Origin: Planctomycetota bacterium
GTDB taxonomy: Bacteria > Planctomycetota > Planctomycetia > Pirellulales > Thermoguttaceae
Assembly: GCA_021784975.1 (NCBI GenBank)
Contig: JAJYGU010000209.1
Coordinates: forward strand, 1 to 9,955
Direction: 5' to 3'
DNA: 9,955 bases
Below are positions 1 through 6,116 of this stretch, one piece after another (position 1 is the stretch's first letter; every line of letters begins with the position of its first letter). The notes beneath the pieces are model-generated. The model ran no database searches and was not told the DNA's origin. It saw only the letters and a program-made list of their open reading frames with translations. The translations under genes were made by a program, and so were the position numbers.

Positions 1-121
1 CTCCCAATGGGAGAGGGAACACTGGCTTCTGCCCCTCTCCCGGAGGGAGAGGGGAGTCTCTACGCCCCACGCCCCACGCCCCACGCCCCACGGCCTCTGA
101 CCCCTGGCCTCTGGCCCCTGG
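1..121. repeat. GC-rich repeat cluster (hairpin plus gccccac heptamers)
   Basis: The stretch holds an inverted repeat, cccctctcc at 32-40 against ggagagggg at 46-54, then four tandem copies of gccccac at 64-91, then about two copies of a ctctgRcccctggc unit at 94-121. A relative of the ctctacgccccac part recurs at 2902-2939. It interrupts the NPCBM domain of the left-edge gene directly after the residues LVYEM, and is read there as a Gly/Arg-rich peptide without a stop. The right border is close to 121; the left border is outside the window. Confidence 0.75.
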
Positions 122-1648
122 CATCTCGTACACGAGTCGCGCCGTGCTGTGCACGCCGAGGCCTTTCAAGAAGAGTCGGCCGCCGCAGCGGAGCCAGCCG
201 CCAGTCACGTTGCGGTCAGCCTGATAGGCCCACGGCAGGTCGAGATACGGCGTCTGTCGATATTCGGCCGGCTTGAGATCGGAGAGATACACTGCCCGAC
301 CGCCGAGCGGCTGCAGGAAGATCAGGCGGTCCGCCGGGGCGTTCCAGGTTTGGCCGTTGGCAAGAATGCGCAGCGATCCGTCGTGGAGGACGATTTCGCG
401 GGCTAGCAGCCGGCTCCCGTCGCGGAAGCCGACCCAAGCGCGAAAAAGGTTGGCGTTCTTGTTGGTCTTTGCGGTGGCTTGATTCATTTCGTCAGTCGAA
501 CGGGCAGCCGCGAAGCGGCGGTAGTCACTAGCCAGGGGCGCAAGCCTCTGGTAAGCGACCATGTACATCGTTGGAAGCCGCGAAGCGGCGACACTGGCTG
601 GTACCGCCCCGTTGGGGCTCGGCAACGCAATATGCCCCAACTCCAGGGGCTCGCGCGGCTGGCTCATGACTGGCGCCCCTTCGGGGCTGAAGAAGGGCAC
701 AAAACCGCCCCTCGCGAGAAACAGCGTTGTCGCCATCCCACAACGTAAGCGTTCACAGGTCTGGGACCAATTCGTCATCCTGACGGGCACCGACGCAACG
801 CGTTGGTCGGCGAAGGATCTACGTTGCCCCTCTAGCAGGCTAGATTCTTCGCTACGCTCAGAATGACAGTTGCCCCGCGAACGGTCACATCCAGGATGGC
901 CCCCCGGCCACCGGCGCCTCGATTCTGGATTGAAGATAATAGCGGTAACGCGATCGGTCGAGATTTCCACGGGGCCGACCTCAGCGTCGAGTTTCACCAC
1001 ATCGCTGGCGATGGCCACCAATGAGCCGGTCAGCTCGTCGCTGTTGGCCAGAAGTAGCCGGTCCGACTGGCCGATTGCCCGCGCGATGCGGTCCAAGAGG
1101 GCGTCGCGCCGCTGGCGCCCGAACGGCAGGTGGAACACGACACCGCAGACCGAGTGGATGGGCAGCTTTTGCGTGCCGAAGACATCGGAGGCGATCGTCA
1201 ACTTTTCTTTGTCGGCGGCCGTGCAGCCGGCGGCCAGGATTCCACCGTCGGCCAAGACCAGCGTCCCTCCGCTAGCAGGCTCCGTGCACTTACCCCAGGT
1301 GACCAGATCGGCCGCCAGCATGGTCCGCTGGTTCTTATCGGCGGTGAAGGTTAGGTGCCAGGCAGCGTCGGCGGCGGTAAGCTCGGCACGAAATGGGGGG
1401 CCTTCGACGGGGATGGCCCGTGGTGGATTGGGCCGGGCACGGGCAGCCAATGTCGTTGAAGTCAGACAGAGGAATGCAAAATGAAAAATGGGAATTGTAA
1501 GTTGAAAATTGAAAATTGAAAATTGAAAATTTGCGGCACTTTGGTTCCAGGTGGCATCGCCCCGTCCACAATTTTCATTTTTCATTTTGCAATTTTCATT
1601 TTTCATTTTGTATTCCCGAGCCCTATCCTCGCTCTCTCCGGTGGGCAT
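1..1648 (-). CDS. NPCBM-domain exported protein with in-frame repeat insertions (partial, C-terminus beyond left edge)
   Basis: I translated this frame by hand: from ATG 1648-1646 (first ATG after TAG at 1660-1658) to base 1 there is no stop, about 549 codons. Recognisable protein comes in three blocks. A hydrophobic stretch ending LTSTTLAARA (about residues 50-70) looks like a signal peptide. A conserved-looking block, about 70-244, includes GTQKLPIHSVCGVVFHLPFG. The last block, about 400-509, starts FRAWVGFRDGSRLLA and enters an NPCBM-type carbohydrate-binding fold (GGWLRCGGRLFLKGLGVHS, then ARLVYEM). Between and around the blocks lie repeat DNA: 1471-1616, about 450-915, and 1-121. All are read in frame. 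The start is unsure: ATGs at 1606 and 1585 lie inside the AT-rich repeat and none has a clear Shine-Dalgarno sequence. The gene follows the toroid protein gene by 33 bases, so co-transcription is likely. Function beyond putative sugar binding outside the cytoplasm is unknown. It could be a decaying gene whose stop lies beyond the edge. Confidence 0.72.
   Translation of the reverse strand, partial: MPTGESEDRAREYKMKNENCKMKNENCGRGDATWNQSAANFQFSIFNFQLTIPIFHFAFLCLTSTTLAARARPNPPRAIPVEGPPFRAELTAADAAWHLTFTADKNQRTMLAADLVTWGKCTEPASGGTLVLADGGILAAGCTAADKEKLTIASDVFGTQKLPIHSVCGVVFHLPFGRQRRDALLDRIARAIGQSDRLLLANSDELTGSLVAIASDVVKLDAEVGPVEISTDRVTAIIFNPESRRRWPGGHPGCDRSRGNCHSERSEESSLLEGQRRSFADQRVASVPVRMTNWSQTCERLRCGMATTLFLARGGFVPFFSPEGAPVMSQPREPLELGHIALPSPNGAVPASVAASRLPTMYMVAYQRLAPLASDYRRFAAARSTDEMNQATAKTNKNANLFRAWVGFRDGSRLLAREIVLHDGSLRILANGQTWNAPADRLIFLQPLGGRAVYLSDLKPAEYRQTPYLDLPWAYQADRNVTGGWLRCGGRLFLKGLGVHSTARLVYEMPGARGQGSEAVGRGAWGVGRRDSPLPPGEGQKPVFPLPLG
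450..915. repeat. Mosaic of palindromic repeat fragments inside the NPCBM gene
   Basis: This stretch does not read like the protein on either side of it. It carries agccgcgaagcggcg twice (506-520 and 576-590), each copy itself a palindrome; a small hairpin around ccccttcgggg near 677-687; and an inverted pair of the gtcatYctgagcg...cgaagRatct family (774-820 and 842-867), the right copy being agattcttcgctacgctcag followed by aatgac. The outer limits are estimated from where protein-like sequence stops (about 915) and resumes (about 450). Despite this content the minus-strand frame is open throughout. Confidence 0.7.
1471..1616. repeat. AT-rich element with 27-bp terminal inverted repeats
   Basis: The sequence at 1471-1497 is nearly the reverse complement of 1590-1616 (27 bases, four differences, all transitions). 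Between them are four tandem gaaaatt heptamers (about 1503-1531) and a second copy of the attttcatttttcattttg unit (about 1571-1589). The composition is far more AT-rich than the surroundings. The element lies at the 5' end of the NPCBM gene, downstream of the toroid gene stop at 1682. It resembles a MITE or palindromic repeat unit; no transposase is present. Confidence 0.72.
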
Positions 1649-1681
1649 TGCCGCCGGCTATCTTCTCTGGCCCCTGCTCCC

Positions 1682-2845
1682 TCACCGCTGGAAGATCGGC
1701 AAGTAGTTGTTCGGCATTTCCAGGGCCAGCAAGGCCATGGCGGTGGCGCACTCGTTGGTTTCGGGCGAGGTCCACGAGCCGTCGTCGCGTTGCCGGGCAA
1801 TCAGATCGTCGCGGATGGCTGGATACCAGCGGAGCCAGCGCTGGCCGCCGGCCTGCCACATCGCCTGGGCGGCGTAGTAATGGCCGTAAAAATAATAGCT
1901 CGCGCGCGGGGCGGCGCCCTCGGTGGGCAGAAACTGCATGACGTAGGCCAGTCCCTTGTCGATCTCCGGACCGCGATAGATGCCGGCGCTATAAAGGGCG
2001 GCCACCGCGGCAGCGGATCGCGGAAAGGCGCTCTCGCGCCCGCCGCCTTGAAGCATGTACATGAAACCGCCATCAGGATTCTGGCTCCGCTTGAGGTAGC
2101 CGACGGCCCGGTCAACCACCTCGTTGGGCACGAACAGGCCGGCGTTTCGCGCCGCCCGCAGGGCCACGAGCTGGCAGACGGTCACCGAGATATCGGCGAC
2201 CTCAACCACCACCGGCTGATATCGCCAACCGCCATCCTTGTTCTGACAGTTGACGATGAGCTTTACCGCCTTGGCCAGCTTTTCGCGGATGTCGAGGCGT
2301 GGGGCCATGCCGTCGCACTCGGCCAGGTACATGGTGCCGAAGCCGTGGCCGTACATCGGGCCGTGCCCGGTGTCGCCAGCCGAAATGAAACCGCTGGGCT
2401 GCACGTTGGCCAGGATGTATCTCGTGCAACGTTCGACCTGTGCGCCATACGGCCCCCGGCCGGGTGTGCTGCCGCTGGACAGATAGGCCATGCCCGCCAA
2501 GGCGCAGATGGCCGCGTTGCCGCGCAACGGGCCGGTGGCGAAGCTGCCGTCGTCGTGCTGCACGGCGGTCAGCCATTTCAGCCCGCGCTGGATTGCTCGG
2601 TCGGCGGCGGGAGTGACCAGCTTGGCGGCGGCCTGTTCCACGTCCCTTCGCGCGGCCGGGTCGCTCCGCCGGCTTTCCTCCTGAGGCAATACCGCAACCA
2701 GTGCCGCAGAGCTCAAGTGGTGGGGCTCGCTCCGCTCGACCCACCCTACGCTTCCGCTCCGCTCGACCCACCCTACACTTTGTTGTGCGGCAGCGGTCCC
2801 GCAGGAGCCGAGCAGAAGCAGGAGGAGAGGAAAAGCGCGAGGCAT
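1682..2845 (-). CDS. Exported prenyltransferase/squalene-oxidase-repeat (alpha/alpha-toroid) protein
   Basis: This 387-residue protein begins with a clear signal peptide (MPRAFPLLLLLLGSCGTAAA, cleavage near residue 20). The mature part has recurring helix pairs ending in the glycine-rich turn typical of prenyltransferase/squalene-oxidase repeats: VQHDDGSF (95-102), CQNKDGGW (200-207), SQNPDGGF (254-261) and RQRDDGSW (351-358). This fold is shared by terpene cyclases, protein prenyltransferases and complement-like proteins. Export and the lack of a visible DxDD cyclase motif argue against a classical squalene-hopene cyclase; a surface or binding role is more likely, but substrate and activity are unknown. 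Residues 23-43 are encoded by two tandem copies of the VGWVERSE repeat at 2720-2776, directly after the signal peptide. The gene starts 19 bases after the metallopeptidase stop and has no clear Shine-Dalgarno sequence. Such proteins are common in planctomycetes as hypothetical toroid proteins. Confidence 0.88.
   Translation of the reverse strand: MPRAFPLLLLLLGSCGTAAAQQSVGWVERSGSVGWVERSEPHHLSSAALVAVLPQEESRRSDPAARRDVEQAAAKLVTPAADRAIQRGLKWLTAVQHDDGSFATGPLRGNAAICALAGMAYLSSGSTPGRGPYGAQVERCTRYILANVQPSGFISAGDTGHGPMYGHGFGTMYLAECDGMAPRLDIREKLAKAVKLIVNCQNKDGGWRYQPVVVEVADISVTVCQLVALRAARNAGLFVPNEVVDRAVGYLKRSQNPDGGFMYMLQGGGRESAFPRSAAAVAALYSAGIYRGPEIDKGLAYVMQFLPTEGAAPRASYYFYGHYYAAQAMWQAGGQRWLRWYPAIRDDLIARQRDDGSWTSPETNECATAMALLALEMPNNYLPIFQR
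2720..2776. repeat. Two tandem copies of the VGWVERSE-coding repeat
   Basis: A full 30-base copy (gtggggctcgctccgctcga plus cccaccctac, 2720-2749) is followed by a shortened copy sharing gctccgctcgacccaccctac without its final base or more (about 2756-2776). On the minus strand both are read in the same frame as VGWVERS. The same family, with one base different, forms the perfect inverted repeat inside modA at 8603-8682. Confidence 0.85.
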
Positions 2846-2864
2846 GGAGGGTGGGGATCAGGGA

Positions 2865-4499
2865 TCAGGGATTTGTGGGACGCGGGGCGGGAAGGGGCGA
2901 CGCTCTACGCCCCACGGTCCACCGCCCACGCCCCACGCCTTCCGCTTTCGGCTGTTCGCTTCCTGTTTCTGTTCCGCCCTGGGCGAGGAACTCGCGATAC
3001 TGTTGGTCGAGGTCCTTGTAGTTCGCGCCGGTCAGCCGGGCCAAGGTGCTTGGGTCGTCGTGGCCGCTATAAATGATGGAGAGGTATTGGACCAGCGCGT
3101 CGCGGTATCGGCCGTTCTGGTAGTAGATCAGGAAGTGAGTCAGCCCGGCGGCCTGGCTGTACAGGGTCTTGATCCGGGGGTCCGACTGGAGCCGTTCGCG
3201 GCCATAGGCGGTAAACTCCGCCAGCGGCACGTAGAAGTGATCGTGAAGCAACCGGAACCGTGCGGCGTACAGCCGCTGGTCCTGGAAGCCTCCGAGCACG
3301 TGGTAGCCGTCCTCCTGCCGCAAGGACTCCATGTACATGGCGATCCCCTCGACCACCCAGAAATTGGCCCGGCCGCCGACGTCGCGGGCCACCGGGCGCG
3401 ACTCGTGGAATAACTGGTGAGTCGCCTCGTGATAGAGGGTGCGGTCGTCGCCGTCCGGAGTGACAAAGAAGTAGGCCGTGCCGTGGAAGTAGATGCCTTC
3501 GGTGCCGAAGCCCGGCAGGATCGCCTTGAGCGAACGATCGTAGTCGGCGCGATCCCGCAGATAGACCACGTTGTGCCGGAACAGATTGGCGACTTGCGGC
3601 CGGTTCCGGCCGTTGAACCAGGCAACCACGTCCGCCTCCGAGGCGTAATAACGGATGAAGATCTCGGCCCACAAGCGGTAGAGACGCTCGAGCTTGACGC
3701 CCAAGGCCACGGCGGCTTCGAGGCTATGGTCGGTGCGGATCCGGTAGTGTTCGGTCTCCAGGGTCCAGCCCGCTCGGATGTCGTGATGGATCCGGGCATC
3801 CTCGGCGGCGGAGATCCAGCGGCCGCCGCAGAAGCGCTGGCCATTTTCGTAGCGCCGCAGGAACGCTTTGGGGATCCAGCCGAATTGATCGCTCCAGACG
3901 TACCCCCCCCGGAGCTTTCGCACCTCGTAAAACGTCCGCCACCGGCCGCGGAACTTCTGGTAGCCCAGCAGGCGCCGCACCGGCTCGTAGTCAGGATCGG
4001 CCTCGACGGCTGAGAGGACCAGCTCGAAGGCCAGGCCCGCTCGGCCGGTGGCCACGGCGTGCCGGGCGATCTCGTAGACGGCCGCTGCGTAGTTGTGCCG
4101 CAAGCGGCTAAAGCGGGTTTGCCACTCGGCCTCCTGGGCCGGGGCGTCGGCCGACGGCTTGGCCGGTCCGATCTCCTTGGGCAGCACCGGCAGGTAGAGC
4201 TTGGTGGGATCATGGGGCGGCAGCGCATGCCGCGTCTTACCGGCCTCGTCGGGCAGGCCCTCTTTTTCGCACCACTGGGCCAACTCCTCGATGTCGGCCA
4301 GATACTTGCTCCGCAGCTTGGCGGCGCTGGCGAACACGTCGGCCGCCGAGGAGCGGCCGGCCGAGCAGACCACCAGCAACACGACGAAAGCGGTCAAGGC
4401 TCGGCCGCAGAAAGACTGACGATTGTGAACAACTGGCTTCATGCTGGCACCGGGCAAGCGGCGCGTCGATCGCCGCTTGACACTGGCACGTCTCATCAT
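2865..4499 (-). CDS. Exported HEXXH zinc metallopeptidase (gluzincin-like)
   Basis: The 544-residue frame contains YHEATHQLFHE with the zinc-binding HEATH at 357-361, followed by WVVEG with Glu384 as the likely third zinc ligand, the layout of gluzincin peptidases. Around residues 155-250 there is a repeat/linker-like region with GWIPKAFLRRYENG. ATGs at 4499, 4496 and 4442 are in frame; the last (MKPVVHNRQ...) gives the neatest signal peptide, with core ALTAFVVLLVVCSAG and cleavage near SSAA, so 4442 may be the true start. No start has a strong Shine-Dalgarno sequence. The C-terminal tail after about residue 512 (EGVGRGRWTVGRRASPLP) is coded by the gccccac-type repeat at 2902-2939 and is probably not part of the enzyme fold. 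It likely acts on proteins outside the cytoplasm. Stop and toroid gene start are 19 bases apart, suggesting co-transcription. Confidence 0.85.
   Translation of the reverse strand: MMRRASVKRRSTRRLPGASMKPVVHNRQSFCGRALTAFVVLLVVCSAGRSSAADVFASAAKLRSKYLADIEELAQWCEKEGLPDEAGKTRHALPPHDPTKLYLPVLPKEIGPAKPSADAPAQEAEWQTRFSRLRHNYAAAVYEIARHAVATGRAGLAFELVLSAVEADPDYEPVRRLLGYQKFRGRWRTFYEVRKLRGGYVWSDQFGWIPKAFLRRYENGQRFCGGRWISAAEDARIHHDIRAGWTLETEHYRIRTDHSLEAAVALGVKLERLYRLWAEIFIRYYASEADVVAWFNGRNRPQVANLFRHNVVYLRDRADYDRSLKAILPGFGTEGIYFHGTAYFFVTPDGDDRTLYHEATHQLFHESRPVARDVGGRANFWVVEGIAMYMESLRQEDGYHVLGGFQDQRLYAARFRLLHDHFYVPLAEFTAYGRERLQSDPRIKTLYSQAAGLTHFLIYYQNGRYRDALVQYLSIIYSGHDDPSTLARLTGANYKDLDQQYREFLAQGGTETGSEQPKAEGVGRGRWTVGRRASPLPAPRPTNP
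2868..2945. repeat. GC-rich repeat coding the metallopeptidase tail
   Basis: The block ctctacgccccac (2903-2915) and further gccCac units to about 2939 match the left-edge repeat at 57-91 but with two interruptions. It lies inside the last 30 or so codons of the metallopeptidase gene and is read as a Gly/Arg/Pro-rich tail. Just beyond the stop, gatcaggga is tandemly repeated (2857-2871). Confidence 0.65.
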
Positions 4500-4513
4500 T
4501 TTAATCGCGAAAG

Positions 4514-4597
4514 CGCGAAGGTGCGAAAACGCGAAAGTGCGGCAGGGCTGGCAGAAAGCATTTCTGTTTCGCGGTTTCGCATTTTCGCGCCTTCGCG
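4514..4597. repeat. Inverted repeat of cgcgaa units
   Basis: The left arm at 4514-4544 (starting cgcgaaggtgcgaaaacgcg) and the reverse complement of the right arm at 4564-4597 (starting cgcgaaggcgcgaaaatgcg) match over most of their roughly 31 bases. The loop is about 20 bases. Each arm is itself made of degenerate cgcgaaa units. It sits just upstream of the metallopeptidase start. Confidence 0.75.
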
Positions 4598-4706
4598 ATG
4601 AAGATAGATTACGTAACAGAAAACCGCACCATTCCCGGTTGTTTCATGGTTGTGATTGCCGGTAGGCGGCGTTCCACTGTTAAGTGTACCACAGACGCGC
4701 AGGCGA

Positions 4707-4737
4707 GGGGGACGGCAGTTGCCGCCCGCCGTCCCCC
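4707..4737 (-). terminator. Possible hairpin terminator after the isomerase gene
   Basis: The arms gggggacggc (4707-4716) and gccgtccccc (4728-4737) are perfect complements of 10 bp around an 11-base loop. The hairpin lies 60-90 bases past the isomerase stop. There is no T-run after it on the minus strand, so a classical Rho-independent terminator is not proven; it may be mRNA-stabilising or just another repeat. Confidence 0.4.
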
Positions 4738-4796
4738 GGGGCATGGCTGTTATTGGCGCGGCGCGGGTCTCTGGCACGCCTTGCGTGCCGGCTGGC

Positions 4797-5801
4797 TCAC
4801 CCGTCCTGTTTGTCGAAAGCCGCGTCGAAGGCCACCCGGCTGGGCTCGAAGTCCAGCTTGCGGACGAAATCGAGGGCCTCTTTGGCCCCGCGCTCGCGGT
4901 CCATGCCGCTGTCTTCCCACTCGACCGACAGCGGGCCGGTATAGTTCACCGCGTTCAGCGCCCGGATGATCTCCTCGAAATTGACCCCGCCCCGGCCCAG
5001 CGAGCGGAAGTCCCAGCCGCGGCGCGGATCACCGAAGTTCAAATGGCTGGAGAGGATGCCGCTGCGGCCGTTGAGGGTGACGATGGCGTCTTTCATGTGG
5101 ACGTGATAGATCCGGTCCGGGAAGCTGCGGATGAACTCCACCGGATCCACGCCCTGCCAGAGCAGGTGGCTCGGGTCGAAATTGAAGCCGAACTCCTCGC
5201 GGTAGTTGAGCGTCTCCAAGGCCCGCTCGGCGGTGTAGAGGTCGAAGGCAATCTCGGTGGGGTGCACTTCCAGGGCAAACTTCACCCCGCATTCGCCGAA
5301 CACGTCGAGGATCGGATTGAACCGCTCGGCCAGCAGCTTGAAGCCGTCCTCGATCATCTCCGGCGAGATCGGCGGGTAGGAATAGAGCAGGTGCCAGATG
5401 CTCGAACCGGTGAAGCCGTTGACCACGCCCACGCCCAGTTTCTGGGCGGCGCGGGCGGAGTCTTTCATGGCCTCGAACGCCCGGGCGTTGACCTCGGCCG
5501 GGTTGCCGTCGCCCCAAATGTAGGACGGCAGGATCGACTGGTGGCGGATATCGATGTTGTCCAAGACCGCCTGGCCCACCAGGTGGTTGCTGATGGCAAA
5601 CACCTGCAGGTTGTTCCTTTCCAGCAGCTCGCGCTTCTGGGCGCAGTAGTCGTCCTCACTGAGGGCCTTATCGACCTCGAAGTGATCGCCCCAGCAAGCC
5701 AACTCCAAGCCGTCGTAGCCGAATTCGTTGCATTTGCGGGCCAGCTCGGCCACGGGCAGGTCCGCCCACTGGCCGGTGCACAAGGTGACGGGTCGAGCCA
5801 T
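4797..5801 (-). CDS. Sugar phosphate isomerase/epimerase-like TIM barrel protein
   Basis: The 334-residue product has no signal peptide and reads as a xylose-isomerase-like (AP endonuclease 2 superfamily) TIM barrel. Early strand motif: FGYDGLELACWGDHF (27-41). Likely metal ligands sit at strand ends in the family order: Glu178 in FALEVHPTE, Asp209 and His212 in FNFDPSHLLWQG, His235 in YHVHMKD, and Glu294 in LSVEWED. Such enzymes interconvert sugars or inositols with a divalent metal in the cytoplasm; the exact substrate cannot be read from the sequence. The start is well supported: ATG 5801 is preceded by AAGGAG with 7 bases spacing. Gaps of about 300 bases on both sides suggest a single-gene transcript. 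Length and motif order are intact. Confidence 0.93.
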   Translation of the reverse strand: MARPVTLCTGQWADLPVAELARKCNEFGYDGLELACWGDHFEVDKALSEDDYCAQKRELLERNNLQVFAISNHLVGQAVLDNIDIRHQSILPSYIWGDGNPAEVNARAFEAMKDSARAAQKLGVGVVNGFTGSSIWHLLYSYPPISPEMIEDGFKLLAERFNPILDVFGECGVKFALEVHPTEIAFDLYTAERALETLNYREEFGFNFDPSHLLWQGVDPVEFIRSFPDRIYHVHMKDAIVTLNGRSGILSSHLNFGDPRRGWDFRSLGRGGVNFEEIIRALNAVNYTGPLSVEWEDSGMDRERGAKEALDFVRKLDFEPSRVAFDAAFDKQDG

Positions 5802-5808
5802 TGCAAAA

Positions 5809-5814
5809 CTCCTT
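5809..5814 (-). promoter_or_regulatory. Ribosome binding site of the isomerase gene
   Basis: The minus strand reads AAGGAG, 7 bases before ATG 5801-5799. It fixes the start of the isomerase gene and is one of only a few strong Shine-Dalgarno sequences in the window. Confidence 0.85.
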
Positions 5815-5864
5815 CGTGAGGTTGAATTGTGGCCGTGAAAGCCAGCCCGGATTATTCACTGCAG

Positions 5865-5982
5865 AGGCCGCCGAGGACGCAGAGGAAAAAGGCAACTTCT
5901 AAGCTCTACGTTCTTAGTACTTAGAGTCTCCTTGCCGGCTGCTTTCCGCCCTCATCCTTTTGCCTTAGCGTCTTCCGCGGTT
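5865..5982. repeat. Imperfect inverted repeat (ccgcngaggacgcagagg family)
   Basis: The left arm around ggccgccgaggacgcagagg at 5866-5885 plus following aaaaagg pairs imperfectly with ccttttgccttagcgtcttc (5956-5975) and the following cgcggttt. The central part, ctctacgttcttagtactta followed by gag, is a weak palindrome. It could form a long hairpin just past the modC stop and might end modC transcription. Confidence 0.55.
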
Positions 5983-6116
5983 TCTTGAATACTATGGGCT
6001 GGAGCGGTCATTGTGACAAATCCGCCGCTGGTTGCAACGGGGGGCGTGGAGCGGGGAACGGGGAACGTCCGAGCCCAAAAAGGCTCGAGAACCCAGCAGT
6101 GCTACGAACCTCGCCG

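Larger units (their letters stand above)
4500..4796. other. Intergenic stretch between isomerase and metallopeptidase genes
   Basis: No credible gene is present. The stretch holds the cgcgaa-type inverted repeat (4514-4597) and a perfect 10-bp GC hairpin (4707-4737). A minus-strand open frame across 4496-4777 is built of these repeats and has no protein-like character. Any promoter for the metallopeptidase operon should lie here, but I see no convincing -35/-10 pair. Confidence 0.6.
5802..6116. other. Intergenic stretch between modC and the isomerase gene
   Basis: No credible gene is seen. It contains the isomerase ribosome binding site, the imperfect inverted repeat at 5865-5982, and a short tandem ggggaacg at 6054-6067. 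A promoter for the isomerase gene is expected here but no clear -35/-10 pair was recognised. Confidence 0.6.

Noticed and set aside
870..1484. 204-codon plus-strand open frame
   Set aside because: Antisense to the recognisable block of the NPCBM gene; no motif of its own.
1500..1616. CRISPR array from the AT-rich heptamers
   Set aside because: The units are tandem without unique spacers and belong to one inverted-repeat element.
1..1648. Calling the NPCBM gene a pseudogene
   Set aside because: No stop or frameshift is present in the visible 549 codons; disruption of the NPCBM domain by the left-edge repeat is possible but its far side is outside the window.
1523..3076. 517-codon plus-strand open frame
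   Set aside because: It lies antisense to the toroid and metallopeptidase genes, begins in the AT-rich repeat, and has no recognisable protein motif; open antisense frames are expected at high GC.
4496..4777. 93-codon minus-strand open frame
   Set aside because: It runs through the inverted repeat and GC hairpin, and its product (REGAKMRNRE and similar) is just repeat sequence read out.
4656..5819. 387-codon plus-strand open frame
   Set aside because: Antisense to the isomerase gene, which has a strong ribosome binding site and intact family motifs.
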